The notes beneath the pieces are model-generated. The model saw only the letters and a list, made by a program, of their open reading frames with translations. It searched no databases and had not been told where the DNA came from. Positions 1-7,925 of a stretch of DNA of 64,000 bases are shown here, in pieces. Numbering within the stretch: the stretch's first letter is position 1; the number at the start of each line of letters is the position of its first letter. The stretch spans positions 1-64,000 of the forward strand of contig CAWANP010000020.1 in the NCBI GenBank assembly GCA_963783445.1. Reading direction: 5' to 3'. The DNA comes from CAWANP01 sp963783445 (GTDB taxonomy: Bacteria > Chloroflexota > Anaerolineae > JAAYZQ01). The translations under genes were made by a program, and so were the position numbers.

Positions 1-294
1 GGCGCGGCCTGAGGGAGAGTGAGAGGGCATTGATCCGCCCTGATTCAATGCCGGTTCCCTCGAATCACCGCCGCCCGTGGACGGTGTCCTGCGCCTGTTC
101 ATCTCTGGGCCGCCTGACGCTGATCGCATCTGCATATCGAAAACCTATTCTGTTCTGTACCAGTCATTGCCGCGGGCCTTCATAGCCAGCAGCATCTCCA
201 GATCTAATCAAACTGATTCTCACCAGTGAGAGCAGCGGATCGCTATTGGATCTGACCGAGGCCCATGCCCGTTTTCCTCATCTTTTCAGACCGC
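1..294. other. No gene seen at left edge
   Basis: I see no convincing reading frame with a ribosome-binding site on either strand here. It lies upstream of the promoter of the broken secreted-protein gene and may hold the 3' flank of a gene outside the window. Confidence 0.5.
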
Positions 295-323
295 TTGTAT
301 CCTGTTCGGTTCTCGAGTATAAT
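295..323 (+). promoter_or_regulatory. Sigma70-type promoter
   Basis: TTGTAT at 295-300 and a perfect TATAAT at 318-323 are separated by 17 bases. It faces the secreted-protein pseudogene, whose start lies about 35 bases downstream. Confidence 0.6.
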
Positions 324-359
324 TTGGTGGGTCTGATCGAAGAAGGAAAACTGCAGAGA

Positions 360-1304
360 ATGCGGCACTTGGCGATGAAAAGACAACGACGGTTCTGGTT
401 CTTTCTGGTTGGGACGGGCCTGGTCGGATTGCTGATGATTCGGTGTTCGCCTGGAAATCCAGCAGTGACGGCCACGCCGACCAAGATCCGCCTTGTGCCG
501 GCCCTGGCCACCAACACTCCGCAACCAACGCCCATGCTCCAACTCAGTGCCACACCCACCTCATCCCCATCGGCCTCTCCGACGAGCGCCACAGTAACTC
601 CCAGCCCGTCTGTGCCAGCCGCCACCGCCGTTCCAATGGACACGCAGCCCGTCGCTTCGCCGACACAGACGCCCCTGCCACCTACCAGCACCGCAACCCT
701 ACCCGCGACGGCGCCATCGCCGAGCCCACAACCGCCAACAGCGACGGCCAGTTCTCAGCCCCCACTTCCGCCCCAGCAGGGCGGGGAATGGGATATGGAA
801 GCTGGCTTTGTGCCGGGGGTCTCACCCTGGGCGAAGATTGCCCGGGATGGGCAGTCGCCGTTGGTTGGCAGGCCTTTTTGGCGCCGGGTACACCGGCATC
901 CTCGTGTCTAAATGAGAACAAGAATCTCGCCAACATTCAAAGGGCGAACGCTCTCAGGAGATCACCTTTGACTTTATCAGCGCCGAGGCGGGCATCTATC
1001 GCCAGGCGCAGACCATCCCCGGGCACCGCTACCAGATCGAGGCCTGGGGCAAGCACATGCGCAGCGAATCGCCGGTGGAGCTATCGCTGGGTGTGGACCT
1101 CACCGGCGGGGAGGACTGGCAGGCTGCGTCGGTGACCTGGCATCCCTGGGACGAGACCGGGGAGGATGTCTGGGTGCACACCCAGGTCACGGTCCGGGCT
1201 AGCGGCGACACACTGACTTGTTCCTTAAGGGCTACCATCCCTTTGCCGCGCAGGGTGGCGCAACGCTGTTCGACGATGTGCGGGTGGTGGACCTTGGGCG
1301 GTAG
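360..1304 (+). pseudogene. Broken secreted Thr/Pro-rich protein
   Basis: The reading frame opens with a basic N-terminus and a hydrophobic segment (FWFFLVGTGLVGLLM) followed by RCS, which looks like a lipoprotein or secretion signal. About 120 residues rich in Thr, Pro, Ala and Ser follow, a linker style common in Chloroflexota surface proteins. After about position 790 the frame breaks more than once. A globular C-terminal part reappears in another frame from about 960 (ITFDFISAEAGIYRQ). The last stretch, ending in LFDDVRVVDLG at 1304, needs a further shift near 1220. This tail resembles a carbohydrate-binding-like domain seen in Anaerolineae, which is inference. At least two or three indels separate the pieces, so it is either a true pseudogene or badly affected by sequence errors. 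An alternative start is ATG 375. Confidence 0.65.
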
Positions 1305-1457
1305 GGTTGAGAGTCATCTCTCCAATTGGATAGCGCGCTTATTGCATCAGCATTGCCTTTGGGGTCATTGTCTATGTTGATCGTCAGAGCGGTATCCGTA
1401 CCGTCAGAGGGAGGGGCTGTTACACATTGCGTCCATGAATACAAGTCCACCGGACAG

Positions 1458-1492
1458 CAAAAGGGCCGGCGCGTCATTCACCGGCCCTTTTG
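1458..1492 (-). terminator. Intrinsic terminator, 12-bp perfect stem
   Basis: CAAAAGGGCCGG at 1458-1469 pairs exactly with CCGGCCCTTTTG at 1481-1492 across an 11-base loop. It ends the minus-strand structural operon. T runs on both sides would let it work in both directions. Related GGGCCGG hairpins recur through the island. Confidence 0.8.
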
Positions 1493-1504
1493 TAGCGTTT
1501 CGGC

Positions 1505-1909
1505 CTACAGGCCCTTTACTTCCTCGAAAGGGTAGAGCGTCATCAGCTCCTGGTAGCAATCAATAAAGCACTCGTTGTGGACGCTGTTGTAATGCCGTCC
1601 GCCGCGCTGGTGCTGGATGGCGTGGGCGGCTTCGTGGCAGACCAGCCGCCAGACACCCTTTTTGCCCTTGTCCGACATCTGCTTGTAGCCGATCCATTGG
1701 GCGATGGTCTTGTACTCGTAGAACCCCTGATTCCTGGCGCGGTCCAGGGAGCCGGTCCCGTAAACGATGAGGCTGGAGCCGTCGCTCTGTTTCTGGTGAA
1801 AGCTGCCCTTCCTCTTCCTGAATTCTACCCGGCTCAGGTTAACCTCATAGTCGGCCATGATCCGCTCTGTCAGCGCCTTGGCGAAAAGCCGGTCACTCCC
1901 CCATAACAT
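1505..1909 (-). CDS. Small SprT-like putative zinc metalloprotease
   Basis: This 134-residue protein carries an HEAAH motif at residues 92-96 (VCHEAAHAIQHQRGG), the zinc-binding and catalytic signature of gluzincin-type proteases. His106 and His111 follow and could supply a third ligand, as in SprT/SprT-like proteins. No signal peptide is visible, so it probably acts in the cytoplasm. It is the last gene of the phage operon and overlaps the preceding zinc-ribbon gene by 17 bases. SprT proteins often carry their own zinc ribbon, so the two adjacent genes may be a split version of that arrangement (inference). Substrate unknown. A phage role in processing host or virion proteins is possible but unproven. 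Confidence 0.6.
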   Translation of the reverse strand: MLWGSDRLFAKALTERIMADYEVNLSRVEFRKRKGSFHQKQSDGSSLIVYGTGSLDRARNQGFYEYKTIAQWIGYKQMSDKGKKGVWRLVCHEAAHAIQHQRGGRHYNSVHNECFIDCYQELMTLYPFEEVKGL

Positions 1910-2177
1910 CGGCGTAGCCTGGGGCTGCTGGCTTGGGCGCTGGCCTCGGGGCCGGCCTGGGAGCTGGCCTCGGTGTGGTTAGCGGGAACATCTGCCCGAA
2001 CCAGGTCTGACCGACAATCTCTGGCTGAGCCGCTGGCCGCTGCTGGCTCCTCCTGTTGAGTGGGTCGTCTGCCGGGTCTCGGTAGTGGCCGCAACTCGGG
2101 CACTGCATGGGGCCGTCTCCGTTGAATCCGCTCTTCTCGTACCAGGTATTGCATTTGGGGCAAATGTTTGCGCTCAT
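1893..2177 (-). CDS. Zinc-ribbon protein with RPAP repeats
   Basis: The 94-residue product has CxxC pairs at residues 6-9 (CPKC) and 26-29 (CPSC), a classic zinc ribbon. A flexible linker follows, with a tail of tandem Arg-Pro-Ala-Pro units around residues 70-86. The start ATG at 2177 has a GAGGAG Shine-Dalgarno sequence and lies behind a copy of the island's recurrent leader. It overlaps the downstream HEAAH protein. Such ribbons bind nucleic acid or protein partners. The specific role is unknown. Confidence 0.7.
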   Translation of the reverse strand: MSANICPKCNTWYEKSGFNGDGPMQCPSCGHYRDPADDPLNRRSQQRPAAQPEIVGQTWFGQMFPLTTPRPAPRPAPRPAPKPAAPGYADVMGE

Positions 2178-2179
2178 GG

Positions 2180-2250
2180 TTCGCTCCTCTGTGTGGTAGT
2201 GTCTTAAAGCCTGAGCCCCGGTTTGATTGGTTGGGCTTGGGATGATAAGA
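2180..2250 (-). promoter_or_regulatory. Copy of the recurrent island leader (minus strand)
   Basis: Read on the minus strand it contains TTATCATCCCAAGCC, then CCAACCAATCAAA, GCTCAGGCTTTAAG, and TACCACACAGAGGAG just before the ATG at 2177. The same blocks in the same order occur before several plus-strand genes of the island at about 14.4, 15.9, 16.8, 18.0 and 20.3 kb. It is probably a promoter plus 5' UTR cassette. Confidence 0.6.
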
Positions 2251-2285
2251 GCAAAGGGCCGACCTCTCGGCCGGCCCCTGCTCTT
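2247..2285 (-). terminator. Intrinsic terminator after the 128-residue gene
   Basis: AAGAGCA at 2247-2253 pairs with TGCTCTT at 2279-2285, and the interior GGCCG/CGGCC blocks extend the hairpin. It lies between the stop of the gene at 2332-2718 and the next gene, just upstream of a new leader. Confidence 0.6.
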
Positions 2286-2331
2286 TACCAGTTTATGTCA
2301 CAGCCAGTGCAGAACTCGATCTGGCCCTGCG

Positions 2332-2718
2332 CTACAGGTGATTGGCCTTATGCCATTCTCTCAGAGCATCCACGTTCTCTGGCACTATCCCCCTGGTGGC
2401 TACGTAGTCGCTAAAAGCCTGTTGTTCCGCAGGGTTCTCGCTGACCATGCTGCCGTCGCCGTAACGCGGGAAAGCGCTGTCCATTCCCGACGGGTCCGGC
2501 TCGGGCACTGCCAGACCCTGAGCCTCGGTAAGGACCTGGAGCAGTGCCCGGATAGCGCGCAGCTCGGCCAGTACGTCTGTATTGTCGCTGGAGCTGGTAG
2601 TCGCGGGAGCGTCGATCTTTTCCAGTGCCACGACATCCTTGTAGGGCCGATTGTTCTTGTTGAGTTTCTCGCTCTCTTGCCACAGGGCATCAGAAGCGGC
2701 AAGGTGTCTCCACACCAA
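2332..2718 (-). CDS. Unknown phage-operon protein, 128 aa
   Basis: I do not recognise this protein. It is soluble and acidic, with a short helical stretch around residues 50-72 (LAELRAIRALLQVLTEAQG) and no cysteines, signal or membrane segment. Its start overlaps the end of the preceding 57-residue gene by 29 bases, which indicates translational coupling within the operon. Position downstream of the capsid genes would suit a minor structural or assembly factor, but nothing in the sequence proves that. Confidence 0.55.
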   Translation of the reverse strand: MVWRHLAASDALWQESEKLNKNNRPYKDVVALEKIDAPATTSSSDNTDVLAELRAIRALLQVLTEAQGLAVPEPDPSGMDSAFPRYGDGSMVSENPAEQQAFSDYVATRGIVPENVDALREWHKANHL

Positions 2719-2863
2719 CTTCTAGCTTGGTGGGATTGATACCTACACTGAACAGGTCCGATGCCTCAAACAAAAGCAGGTCCGGCCAGCGGTGATTGCG
2801 ACTATACATCTCTATTCGGCCATTGGCCGTTTTGGCTACACGACTAATCAACAAGCGTTCCAT
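2690..2863 (-). CDS. Unknown small protein, 57 aa
   Basis: The ATG at 2861-2863 is preceded by a strong GGAGG and overlaps the TAA of the upstream split gene (TAATG arrangement), so translation was evidently coupled before the IS insertion. The 57 residues (MERLLISRVAKTANGR...) carry no recognisable motif. Insertion of the IS200/IS605 element just upstream may now cut this gene off from the operon promoter. Confidence 0.55.
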   Translation of the reverse strand: MERLLISRVAKTANGRIEMYSRNHRWPDLLLFEASDLFSVGINPTKLEVGVETPCRF

Positions 2864-3080
2864 TATTCTTCTACCTCCTTCACGTAGGTTTGCCGCATCT
2901 TCCGTAGTCCTAGCCCGGAGCGGCCCAGGTCCAGGTTCCCTGAAAACTTGTAGCCGTTGTTCTCCATCCATCGGAATTTGGCACGAGGGTACTCCCCCTT
3001 TTAAGGGGGAGGGGAATCGTGCTTTTTGCCTCCTCTCCAGCGGATTTGACAAGATTACGCATCTCTATTACAGTTAGGTC

Positions 3081-3473
3081 ATGAAGAAACAACGAACGCG
3101 ACATACAGCCTATCAAATCAACTATCATTTTGTATGGTGCCCTAAATTTCGTCGGCCTGTCTTGGCCGGAGATGTAGGTCAGCGGTTGGAGGAATTGCTT
3201 TCCGAGTTGGTTCAAAACCTGGACGGGCGCATCGTCGCTGTTGAGGTTCAACCCGATTACGTTCACCTGTTTGCCGAGTTTCCACCTACTCTTGCCCCTC
3301 GTCAGATCATGCACCGCATCAAAGGTGCCTCCAGTCGAATCCTGCGGCGAGAGTTCCCTTGGCTTAACAGTAGACTGCCAAGTCTGTGGACACGTTCGTA
3401 CTATGTCGGGACTGCTGGCAATGTTTCTACCGCAACAATTACTCGATACATCGAGGAACAAAAGGGCAAGTGA
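3081..3473 (+). CDS. tnpA: IS200/IS605 Y1 transposase TnpA
   Basis: The 130-residue protein matches the family in length and core (YHFVWCPKFRRPVL near the start). The candidate catalytic tyrosine is Tyr123 in TRYIEEQ. The metal-binding HUH motif reads Y60-V-H62 (PDYVHLF) rather than His-hydrophobic-His, so one ligand is replaced by Tyr. Some family members may carry this variant; whether it affects activity is not evident. It ends in an overlap with the GTG start of tnpB, implying translational coupling. It acts on single-stranded DNA ends folded as the hairpins described for the element. Confidence 0.85.
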   Translation: MKKQRTRHTAYQINYHFVWCPKFRRPVLAGDVGQRLEELLSELVQNLDGRIVAVEVQPDYVHLFAEFPPTLAPRQIMHRIKGASSRILRREFPWLNSRLPSLWTRSYYVGTAGNVSTATITRYIEEQKGK

Positions 3474-4654
3474 TCCGATCATATCGCTACCGTATCCAGC
3501 CGAATAAGAGGCAGGCAAAGATCCTGGAGCGCATTATCGAGATGCACCGCTGGCTCTACAATGACGCCCTTGACGAACGGCGCTATCTCTGGCGTGCTCG
3601 TAAGGTATCGGTCAACTACTATCACCAAGCCAACCAGATCAAAGATATCCGGACTGATGACCCCGACCTGCTGTTGCTCAACTTTTCCTCGATTCAACAA
3701 ACCCTGCGCCGACTCGACAAAGCATACTCTGCTTTCTTCCGGCGAATCAGGCGGGGAGAAACTGCTGGTTATCCCCGATTCAAATCTCGCCATCGCTGGC
3801 GGTCGGTTGAATACCGTTTCGGTGATGGCGTCGGTTGGGCCAAGAATGGTCGTTTGCGAATCCAGAACGCTGGCAACATCCGCATCTTTCTGCATCGCCC
3901 TATCCCCGCCGAGGCGGAAATCAAAGCTGTGATCATCACTCACCACCGGGATGGGAAGCGCTGGTTCGTTTGCTTCCAACTGGAATTGCCTGACCCCGCT
4001 CCGGTCGAGCACCCCGGTCAGCCGGTGGGTATCGACCTGGGTGTGACGACGGTGGCGGCTCTTTCTACGGGTGAGCGAGTCAAGGCTCCCCGGTTCTACC
4101 GTGAGTCTCAGCGAGATCTGCGAGTCAAGCAGCGCCGTCAGTCGCGCCGAAAGAACGGCTCGGCCGGAAGGCGTGAGGCAACCCGCCAGGTCGCCAAGAC
4201 TCACGAACGGATCGCCAACCAACGGCGCGACTTTAACCACAAGCTGTCTCGTCGCCTGGTTGGTGAGTTCTCTTTGATAGGGGTCGAAGATCTGACAATC
4301 ATCGGCTTGTCCCGCAGTATGCTTGCCGAGAGCGTGCACGACTCCGCCTGGGGCCAACTGCTCGCCTTCCTTTCGTATAAAGCGGAAGAGGCTAATGCAA
4401 AGGTCGTGAGTGTTGACCCCCGGTATACCTCGCAAGTCTGCTCTCGGTGTGGCTCGATTGTCAAGAAAACTCTCAGTGTTCGTGTTCATCGTTGTCCTGA
4501 TTGCGGTCTTGAACTGGACCGTGATGTGAATGCTGCGATCAACGTCTTGAACCGAATGCACGTACTCTTAGAGCACGACTCCGCTCGGACTGAGCGGCAG
4601 GGCGTTAACGTGATCGGTTGCGATGTGCGTAGCCCTGGAAGCTCCCTGCTTTAG
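3470..4654 (+). CDS. tnpB: TnpB RNA-guided nuclease-type protein
   Basis: Starting at GTG 3470 (overlapping the tnpA stop) the protein is 394 residues, typical of TnpB. All three RuvC acidic residues are visible: Asp189 in GIDLG, Glu273 in IGVEDL and Asp352 in LDRDVNAA. The zinc finger is complete, with Cys324/Cys327 (CSRCG) and Cys342/Cys345 (CPDCG). By family knowledge TnpB is an RNA-guided endonuclease that uses an omega RNA from the element's right end and cuts next to a short motif matching the left flank. The gene is intact, so it may be active. The guide would derive from sequence just right of 4671, the island itself. Confidence 0.88.
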   Translation: MIRSYRYRIQPNKRQAKILERIIEMHRWLYNDALDERRYLWRARKVSVNYYHQANQIKDIRTDDPDLLLLNFSSIQQTLRRLDKAYSAFFRRIRRGETAGYPRFKSRHRWRSVEYRFGDGVGWAKNGRLRIQNAGNIRIFLHRPIPAEAEIKAVIITHHRDGKRWFVCFQLELPDPAPVEHPGQPVGIDLGVTTVAALSTGERVKAPRFYRESQRDLRVKQRRQSRRKNGSAGRREATRQVAKTHERIANQRRDFNHKLSRRLVGEFSLIGVEDLTIIGLSRSMLAESVHDSAWGQLLAFLSYKAEEANAKVVSVDPRYTSQVCSRCGSIVKKTLSVRVHRCPDCGLELDRDVNAAINVLNRMHVLLEHDSARTERQGVNVIGCDVRSPGSSLL

Positions 4655-4690
4655 CGGGGAGAGGTCGTCACAAAGAGCGCCGTGCCACAT
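4630..4690 (+). ncRNA. Probable omega-RNA 3' scaffold and guide junction
   Basis: Inferred from family knowledge. The end of tnpB and the right-end hairpin (4642-4661) normally form the guide RNA scaffold, and bases after 4671 would form the guide. Only the hairpin is directly visible; the 5' limit of the RNA cannot be set from sequence. Confidence 0.4.
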
Positions 4691-4703
4691 CATGCTCGTG
4701 TGC

Positions 4704-5177
4704 TTACTTCTCTTCTTCTGCGTCCGGCTCCGGACTTTGTGCTTCTGAAAGTCCGGGTACTGGTATTCCGTTGGGCATCTGGTCAATGTCCCACACCGGC
4801 ACAAGGTCTTTTGACCGGAGCTGGTGAATCAAGCGCGCGACCCCCCGGCGGAGAGCTTCGTTCTGGAGTTCCAGTTCCACCATCCTATACTCTAGTTCTT
4901 TCAGGCTCATAACCTGGCAGGACAGCGTATCGCGCTCCTTTTTCAGTGCAGTCTCCAGATCAACGATCCGTTTTTCCAGTTGGGGTAGAAGGGCCATGGA
5001 AATCTCGACAAGAATCATGCTAGCCTCTGCGCGCTCTTTGTCCTGGATAGACTCCTGGTGCTCCTCGTCGGTTTTGTCGGTCCGGCGTTGCCGGATGTAG
5101 TTCAGGACATGCGGCGAAAGAGCGATCAGAGCGATGATGATGGCCACCAGCTCGGTAGGGCCAGGACTCAGGTCCAT
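4704..5177 (-). CDS. Small membrane-anchored coiled-coil protein, 157 aa
   Basis: The chosen ATG 5177 (MDLSPGPTELVAIII...) has a GGAG Shine-Dalgarno sequence; an upstream in-frame extension lacks one. A single hydrophobic segment at about residues 9-26 is followed by a long charged helical region (about 35-115) rich in Glu, Lys and Arg with heptad-like Leu spacing, then a Pro-rich tail and an acidic C-terminus. One N-terminal membrane segment plus coiled coil resembles phage inner-membrane spanins or virion-associated proteins, but no family is recognised. It precedes the split 47-codon gene. Confidence 0.55.
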   Translation of the reverse strand: MDLSPGPTELVAIIIALIALSPHVLNYIRQRRTDKTDEEHQESIQDKERAEASMILVEISMALLPQLEKRIVDLETALKKERDTLSCQVMSLKELEYRMVELELQNEALRRGVARLIHQLRSKDLVPVWDIDQMPNGIPVPGLSEAQSPEPDAEEEK

Positions 5178-5326
5178 TCGATTTGCTCCACATAGGAAAC
5201 CAGTGTTGATACAGCGATGGCAAACAAAGATCCGGCCCCGCATCTGCTTTGGGGGAGCGATAGCCACAAGGCCGGGGTGAGGTTGTTGGCCCTACTCGAG
5301 CACGGCTCCCTCAAGTGTTAGTAAAG

Positions 5327-5392
5327 GGCCGGCTCCGTGGGCGGCGAAGCAAGGTGGCAGCGAACCTTGCCGGGAGAACCACGGAACCGGCC
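5327..5392 (-). terminator. Two-tier hairpin between structural genes
   Basis: GGCCGGCTCCGTGG at 5327-5340 pairs with CCACGGAACCGGCC at 5379-5392 with one mismatch. An inner GCAAGGT/ACCTTGC stem sits inside it. On the minus strand it is followed by CCCTTTAC, so it may act as a terminator or an mRNA-stabilising element after the 168-residue gene. Confidence 0.55.
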
Positions 5393-5403
5393 AAAAGGAA
5401 GGA

Positions 5404-5910
5404 CTAGGCGACTGGTAGGAGCTGGATGTAGACGGTTGCCGCCGGGCAGTCAGCAGAGCCTCCGTCCACTTGTGCCACGCGGAGAACGTCATCGACAGCC
5501 AGCTCAGAGTATGCGTTGTCAAAGGTGGTGAAGTCCATCTTGAGATGGTCGGTGCCAGCAGAGATGTCCAGAGCCTCGGTGATGGCGTTGGCGGTTGACA
5601 GGATCTGGATCGTGTCGCTTGCGGTGCCAGCCCCAAGCAGGACAACCCAGGCTGCGATGATCTGTGCCTTGATGGTAACGGTGACATCGGTGTTCTCGGT
5701 CGCTCCGTCTGCCGCTCCGTCCAAGTCAACCTGGATGAAAAACGGCAAGCCGCCAGCAGCAGAGTCGCCGGTGATAACAGCCGCTTTGTCCGGCGTGATG
5801 GTCGCCGCTGCGATCTTGGCTCCGGTGACGGCCAGTGCTGCCAGGTGCCCGGTCAGGATAGACAGAAGCCGGATCTTGGTCGAGCCTGGCCTTACAGGAT
5901 TCTTTGCCAT
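5404..5910 (-). CDS. Probable virion protein downstream of the capsid gene
   Basis: The 168-residue protein is rich in Ala, Thr, Val and Asp, with beta-strand-like alternation (DVTVTIKAQIIAAWVVLLGAG) and no cytoplasmic enzyme motif. Placement directly after the major capsid gene, separated by a hairpin, is where head decoration or head-fibre proteins usually lie, so that role is inferred from context. Its one cysteine is in GSADCPAATVY near the C-terminus. Start ATG 5910 follows an AAGGAG Shine-Dalgarno sequence. Confidence 0.55.
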   Translation of the reverse strand: MAKNPVRPGSTKIRLLSILTGHLAALAVTGAKIAAATITPDKAAVITGDSAAGGLPFFIQVDLDGAADGATENTDVTVTIKAQIIAAWVVLLGAGTASDTIQILSTANAITEALDISAGTDHLKMDFTTFDNAYSELAVDDVLRVAQVDGGSADCPAATVYIQLLPVA

Positions 5911-5943
5911 GTGATTGCTCCTTTGTGCTTCACTTCATAAGAA

Positions 5944-6034
5944 CAAAGGGCCGGCCAGCGAGCCGCCGTGAGATGCTGTCAGTGTGTGTGAGTGCGCATC
6001 CACCAGGCGTACATGCCGGCCAGCCGGCCCTTTG
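5944..6034 (-). terminator. Long GGCCGGC hairpin after the capsid gene
   Basis: CAAAGGGCCGGC at 5944-5955 is the exact complement of GCCGGCCCTTTG at 6023-6034, enclosing a further GC-rich hairpin. The T runs at either end suit a bidirectional or partial terminator that would set the ratio between capsid and downstream genes. Confidence 0.6.
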
Positions 6035-6041
6035 CTATTGG

Positions 6042-7925
6042 TTAGGCTACAGTGACAACCGAGCCCTTTCCGTTGACCGGGGTGGCCGAAGCGTTGTACT
6101 CGACTGCCAGGTACTGCTCGGCGTCGGTCAGCTTGTTGGTGCCATCGCCAGCATCGGCGTAGGAGGGGTACGGCCCCTTGATTCCCATGGCCTTGTAGAC
6201 ACGGTGCTGGACCAGCTCCCGGTTGCCGACGAGAACCTTGGTGTCTGGCATCTCAGTGGACTGGTAGCAGTTCAGGCCCTTCACGCGGGTGACATAGCCA
6301 TTGGCCGCGACCTCAAAGTCTGGACGATTGCCGGCCGCGGTGGCGTGGCTGGAGTTGGACAGGTAGTCGCCGTTAGTGACGGACATCAGGGCAAAGGTCG
6401 GCTGGTAGTACCGATTGATGACCTTGACCTTGGCATAGCCGATCTTCTCGGCAAGCTCGTCAACGTCATCGGTGCTCTGCGTCCAGGTTCCACCGGAGTT
6501 GCTGGCAACCAGGTGGGCAGCGGCCAGGCCAGCGTAGATCAGGTGAGAATCGATCTTGCGCCGGATCTCTGCAACCAGTCCGGTAATGGCCCTGCCGGTA
6601 GCGTCATATCCAAGCTGCGAAGCGGAGAATGCCACGGCCTCGTCAGAGATCTGGATGGCCAGCCGGTCGGCCGCTGCCTCGATGGTGATCGAACTGAGCA
6701 CTTGCTTTGCGCGCTGGACAGCGGTCATCTCGCCCTCGCGCATCGCGTCGTACTGGTAGGTTACATCCACGCCGCCGGCGTCCGCGGGAATGGAGCCGGT
6801 GGACAGGAAGTAAATCTTGCCCAGTTTGTAGTCGATCAGATAGTCATCCCACTCATCGTAGGCGGTGGACGTGCCATTGTCCTCGACAGTCACGGAACCA
6901 ACGACGACCCGCGCATGGGCCAGGGAGAACCAGCTCCCATGCGTCACGTTGGCAACCTGCTCGTCGGTGATCGTGGCCGTGTGGCCGGTCTCGGCGGTGT
7001 AGGTCTCAAAGTAGAGCTTGTCCGGGCTGTTGGTCATGATCCCGAAGTCAAAGATACTGGACGTCACGAGCTGCGGGAAAGCCTCAGCGACGATGGAACG
7101 GAGCACGGAGTAGGGCAAACTCAAGTCACTGGTCTGCTCGGCCTCCTCGAAGAGCCGGGATTCGTGGAGCAGGTGGGCCTTGTGCTGCGAGTCATAGAGC
7201 GCCAGATACTGAGCGGCAAAGACCTCGTTGACATTGCGTGGCCGGTTGAACAGATCGCGTTTTTCAAACTTGTCCCTGCGGATCAGGCTCTCGGTCATCA
7301 TGATGGATGCGCGCGCAAACTCTGGCATACCGGTCACTGATTCAATGACCGGGCCAATCACCTGGATGTCACTGGGAGGCGCGGCGTCTGGCGACATGCC
7401 CATCTGGACAAGCCGGTCCCTGGACAAGATCCTATCGTACTCCGTGCGTCGGCGTTCCATGATGGCGGTGGCGTCTTCCACGGTCTGCGGGCCGTCAGCC
7501 TTGACGCTTTCGGCAAAGGTCTGCTTGACATCGGCCGGATAGGGTAGCGCGGCCACGGCGACGTCAATGGCACCGGCGACCTCAGCCTTGCGCTGGTTTT
7601 CCTGATACTTGCGGAGCTGGTCCTCGCGCTCCTGCATGGTGGCCAGCATGTCGGCGTTTTCGTCCAGCCCAAGCTCCTTGCGGATCGCGGCGTCGCGCTC
7701 TGCGATGAGGTTCTCACGCTCGGCGGTCGCGTCGGCCTGTGCCTGAAGCTCGGCCTCAAAGGCGGCTTTGGCGGACTCTTCCAGGTTGGCGGACAGGTTC
7801 GCGACCAGATGCGGGTAACGATGCTGTAGATCCTCCAGCGTCACGACTTCCGGCGCCGGCGCTGGCGCGGGTGGCTGTACGGACTCTTCGATTGGGGCGG
7901 TTGGTTCTACGGTCTTGCTAGGCAT
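6042..7925 (-). CDS. Internal in-frame product: scaffold plus major capsid protein
   Basis: Inside the fusion gene an ATG at 7923-7925 (residue 300, MPSKTVEPT...) is preceded at 9 bases by a perfect AAGGAG (7935-7940, minus strand). It would give a 627-residue protein starting at the Pro-rich linker between protease and scaffold. Nested starts of this kind occur in tailed phages (lambda C/Nu3 is the known example). They let capsid subunits be made in excess of protease. Translation from here is inferred. Confidence 0.6.
   Translation of the reverse strand: MPSKTVEPTAPIEESVQPPAPAPAPEVVTLEDLQHRYPHLVANLSANLEESAKAAFEAELQAQADATAERENLIAERDAAIRKELGLDENADMLATMQEREDQLRKYQENQRKAEVAGAIDVAVAALPYPADVKQTFAESVKADGPQTVEDATAIMERRRTEYDRILSRDRLVQMGMSPDAAPPSDIQVIGPVIESVTGMPEFARASIMMTESLIRRDKFEKRDLFNRPRNVNEVFAAQYLALYDSQHKAHLLHESRLFEEAEQTSDLSLPYSVLRSIVAEAFPQLVTSSIFDFGIMTNSPDKLYFETYTAETGHTATITDEQVANVTHGSWFSLAHARVVVGSVTVEDNGTSTAYDEWDDYLIDYKLGKIYFLSTGSIPADAGGVDVTYQYDAMREGEMTAVQRAKQVLSSITIEAAADRLAIQISDEAVAFSASQLGYDATGRAITGLVAEIRRKIDSHLIYAGLAAAHLVASNSGGTWTQSTDDVDELAEKIGYAKVKVINRYYQPTFALMSVTNGDYLSNSSHATAAGNRPDFEVAANGYVTRVKGLNCYQSTEMPDTKVLVGNRELVQHRVYKAMGIKGPYPSYADAGDGTNKLTDAEQYLAVEYNASATPVNGKGSVVTVA

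Larger units (their letters stand above)
2985..4671 (+). mobile_element. IS200/IS605-family insertion sequence
   Basis: The element is about 1.69 kb and encodes a Y1 transposase and TnpB on the same strand. Subterminal hairpins sit at both ends: CTCCCCCTT/AAGGGGGAG at 2992-3011 and CTCCCTGCT/AGCGGGGAG at 4642-4661, each a 9-bp stem with a TT loop. Both candidate junctions share CAC (left flank TTTGGCAC, right end GTCGTCAC), so the exact cut cannot be fixed by eye, but every choice gives the same empty site. By family knowledge, transposition is by single-strand peel-and-paste next to a short target, here ending GGCAC. The 3' end of tnpB plus the right hairpin would be the omega-RNA scaffold. 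Confidence 0.85.
2863..4693 (-). pseudogene. 47-codon phage gene split by the IS element
   Basis: The 5' part (start ATG 4693, MMWHGALC...) lies right of the IS, and the 3' part (ending KEVEE and a TAA at 2863-2865) lies left of it. Joining position 4672 to position 2984 on the minus strand restores one clean frame of 47 codons with no lost or duplicated base. That is the expected result for an IS200/IS605 insertion, which makes no target duplication. The restored stop overlaps the next gene's start. The product is small and basic (...GLRKMRQTYVKE...), function unknown. Confidence 0.75.

Noticed and set aside
3479..4561. Minus-strand frame of 360 codons
   Set aside because: Antisense to tnpB, which is intact and has all catalytic residues.
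5904..7340. Long plus-strand frame of 478 codons
   Set aside because: It is the antisense of the protease-capsid gene; residues are Gly/Val/Arg-rich without any motif, and there is no ribosome-binding site.
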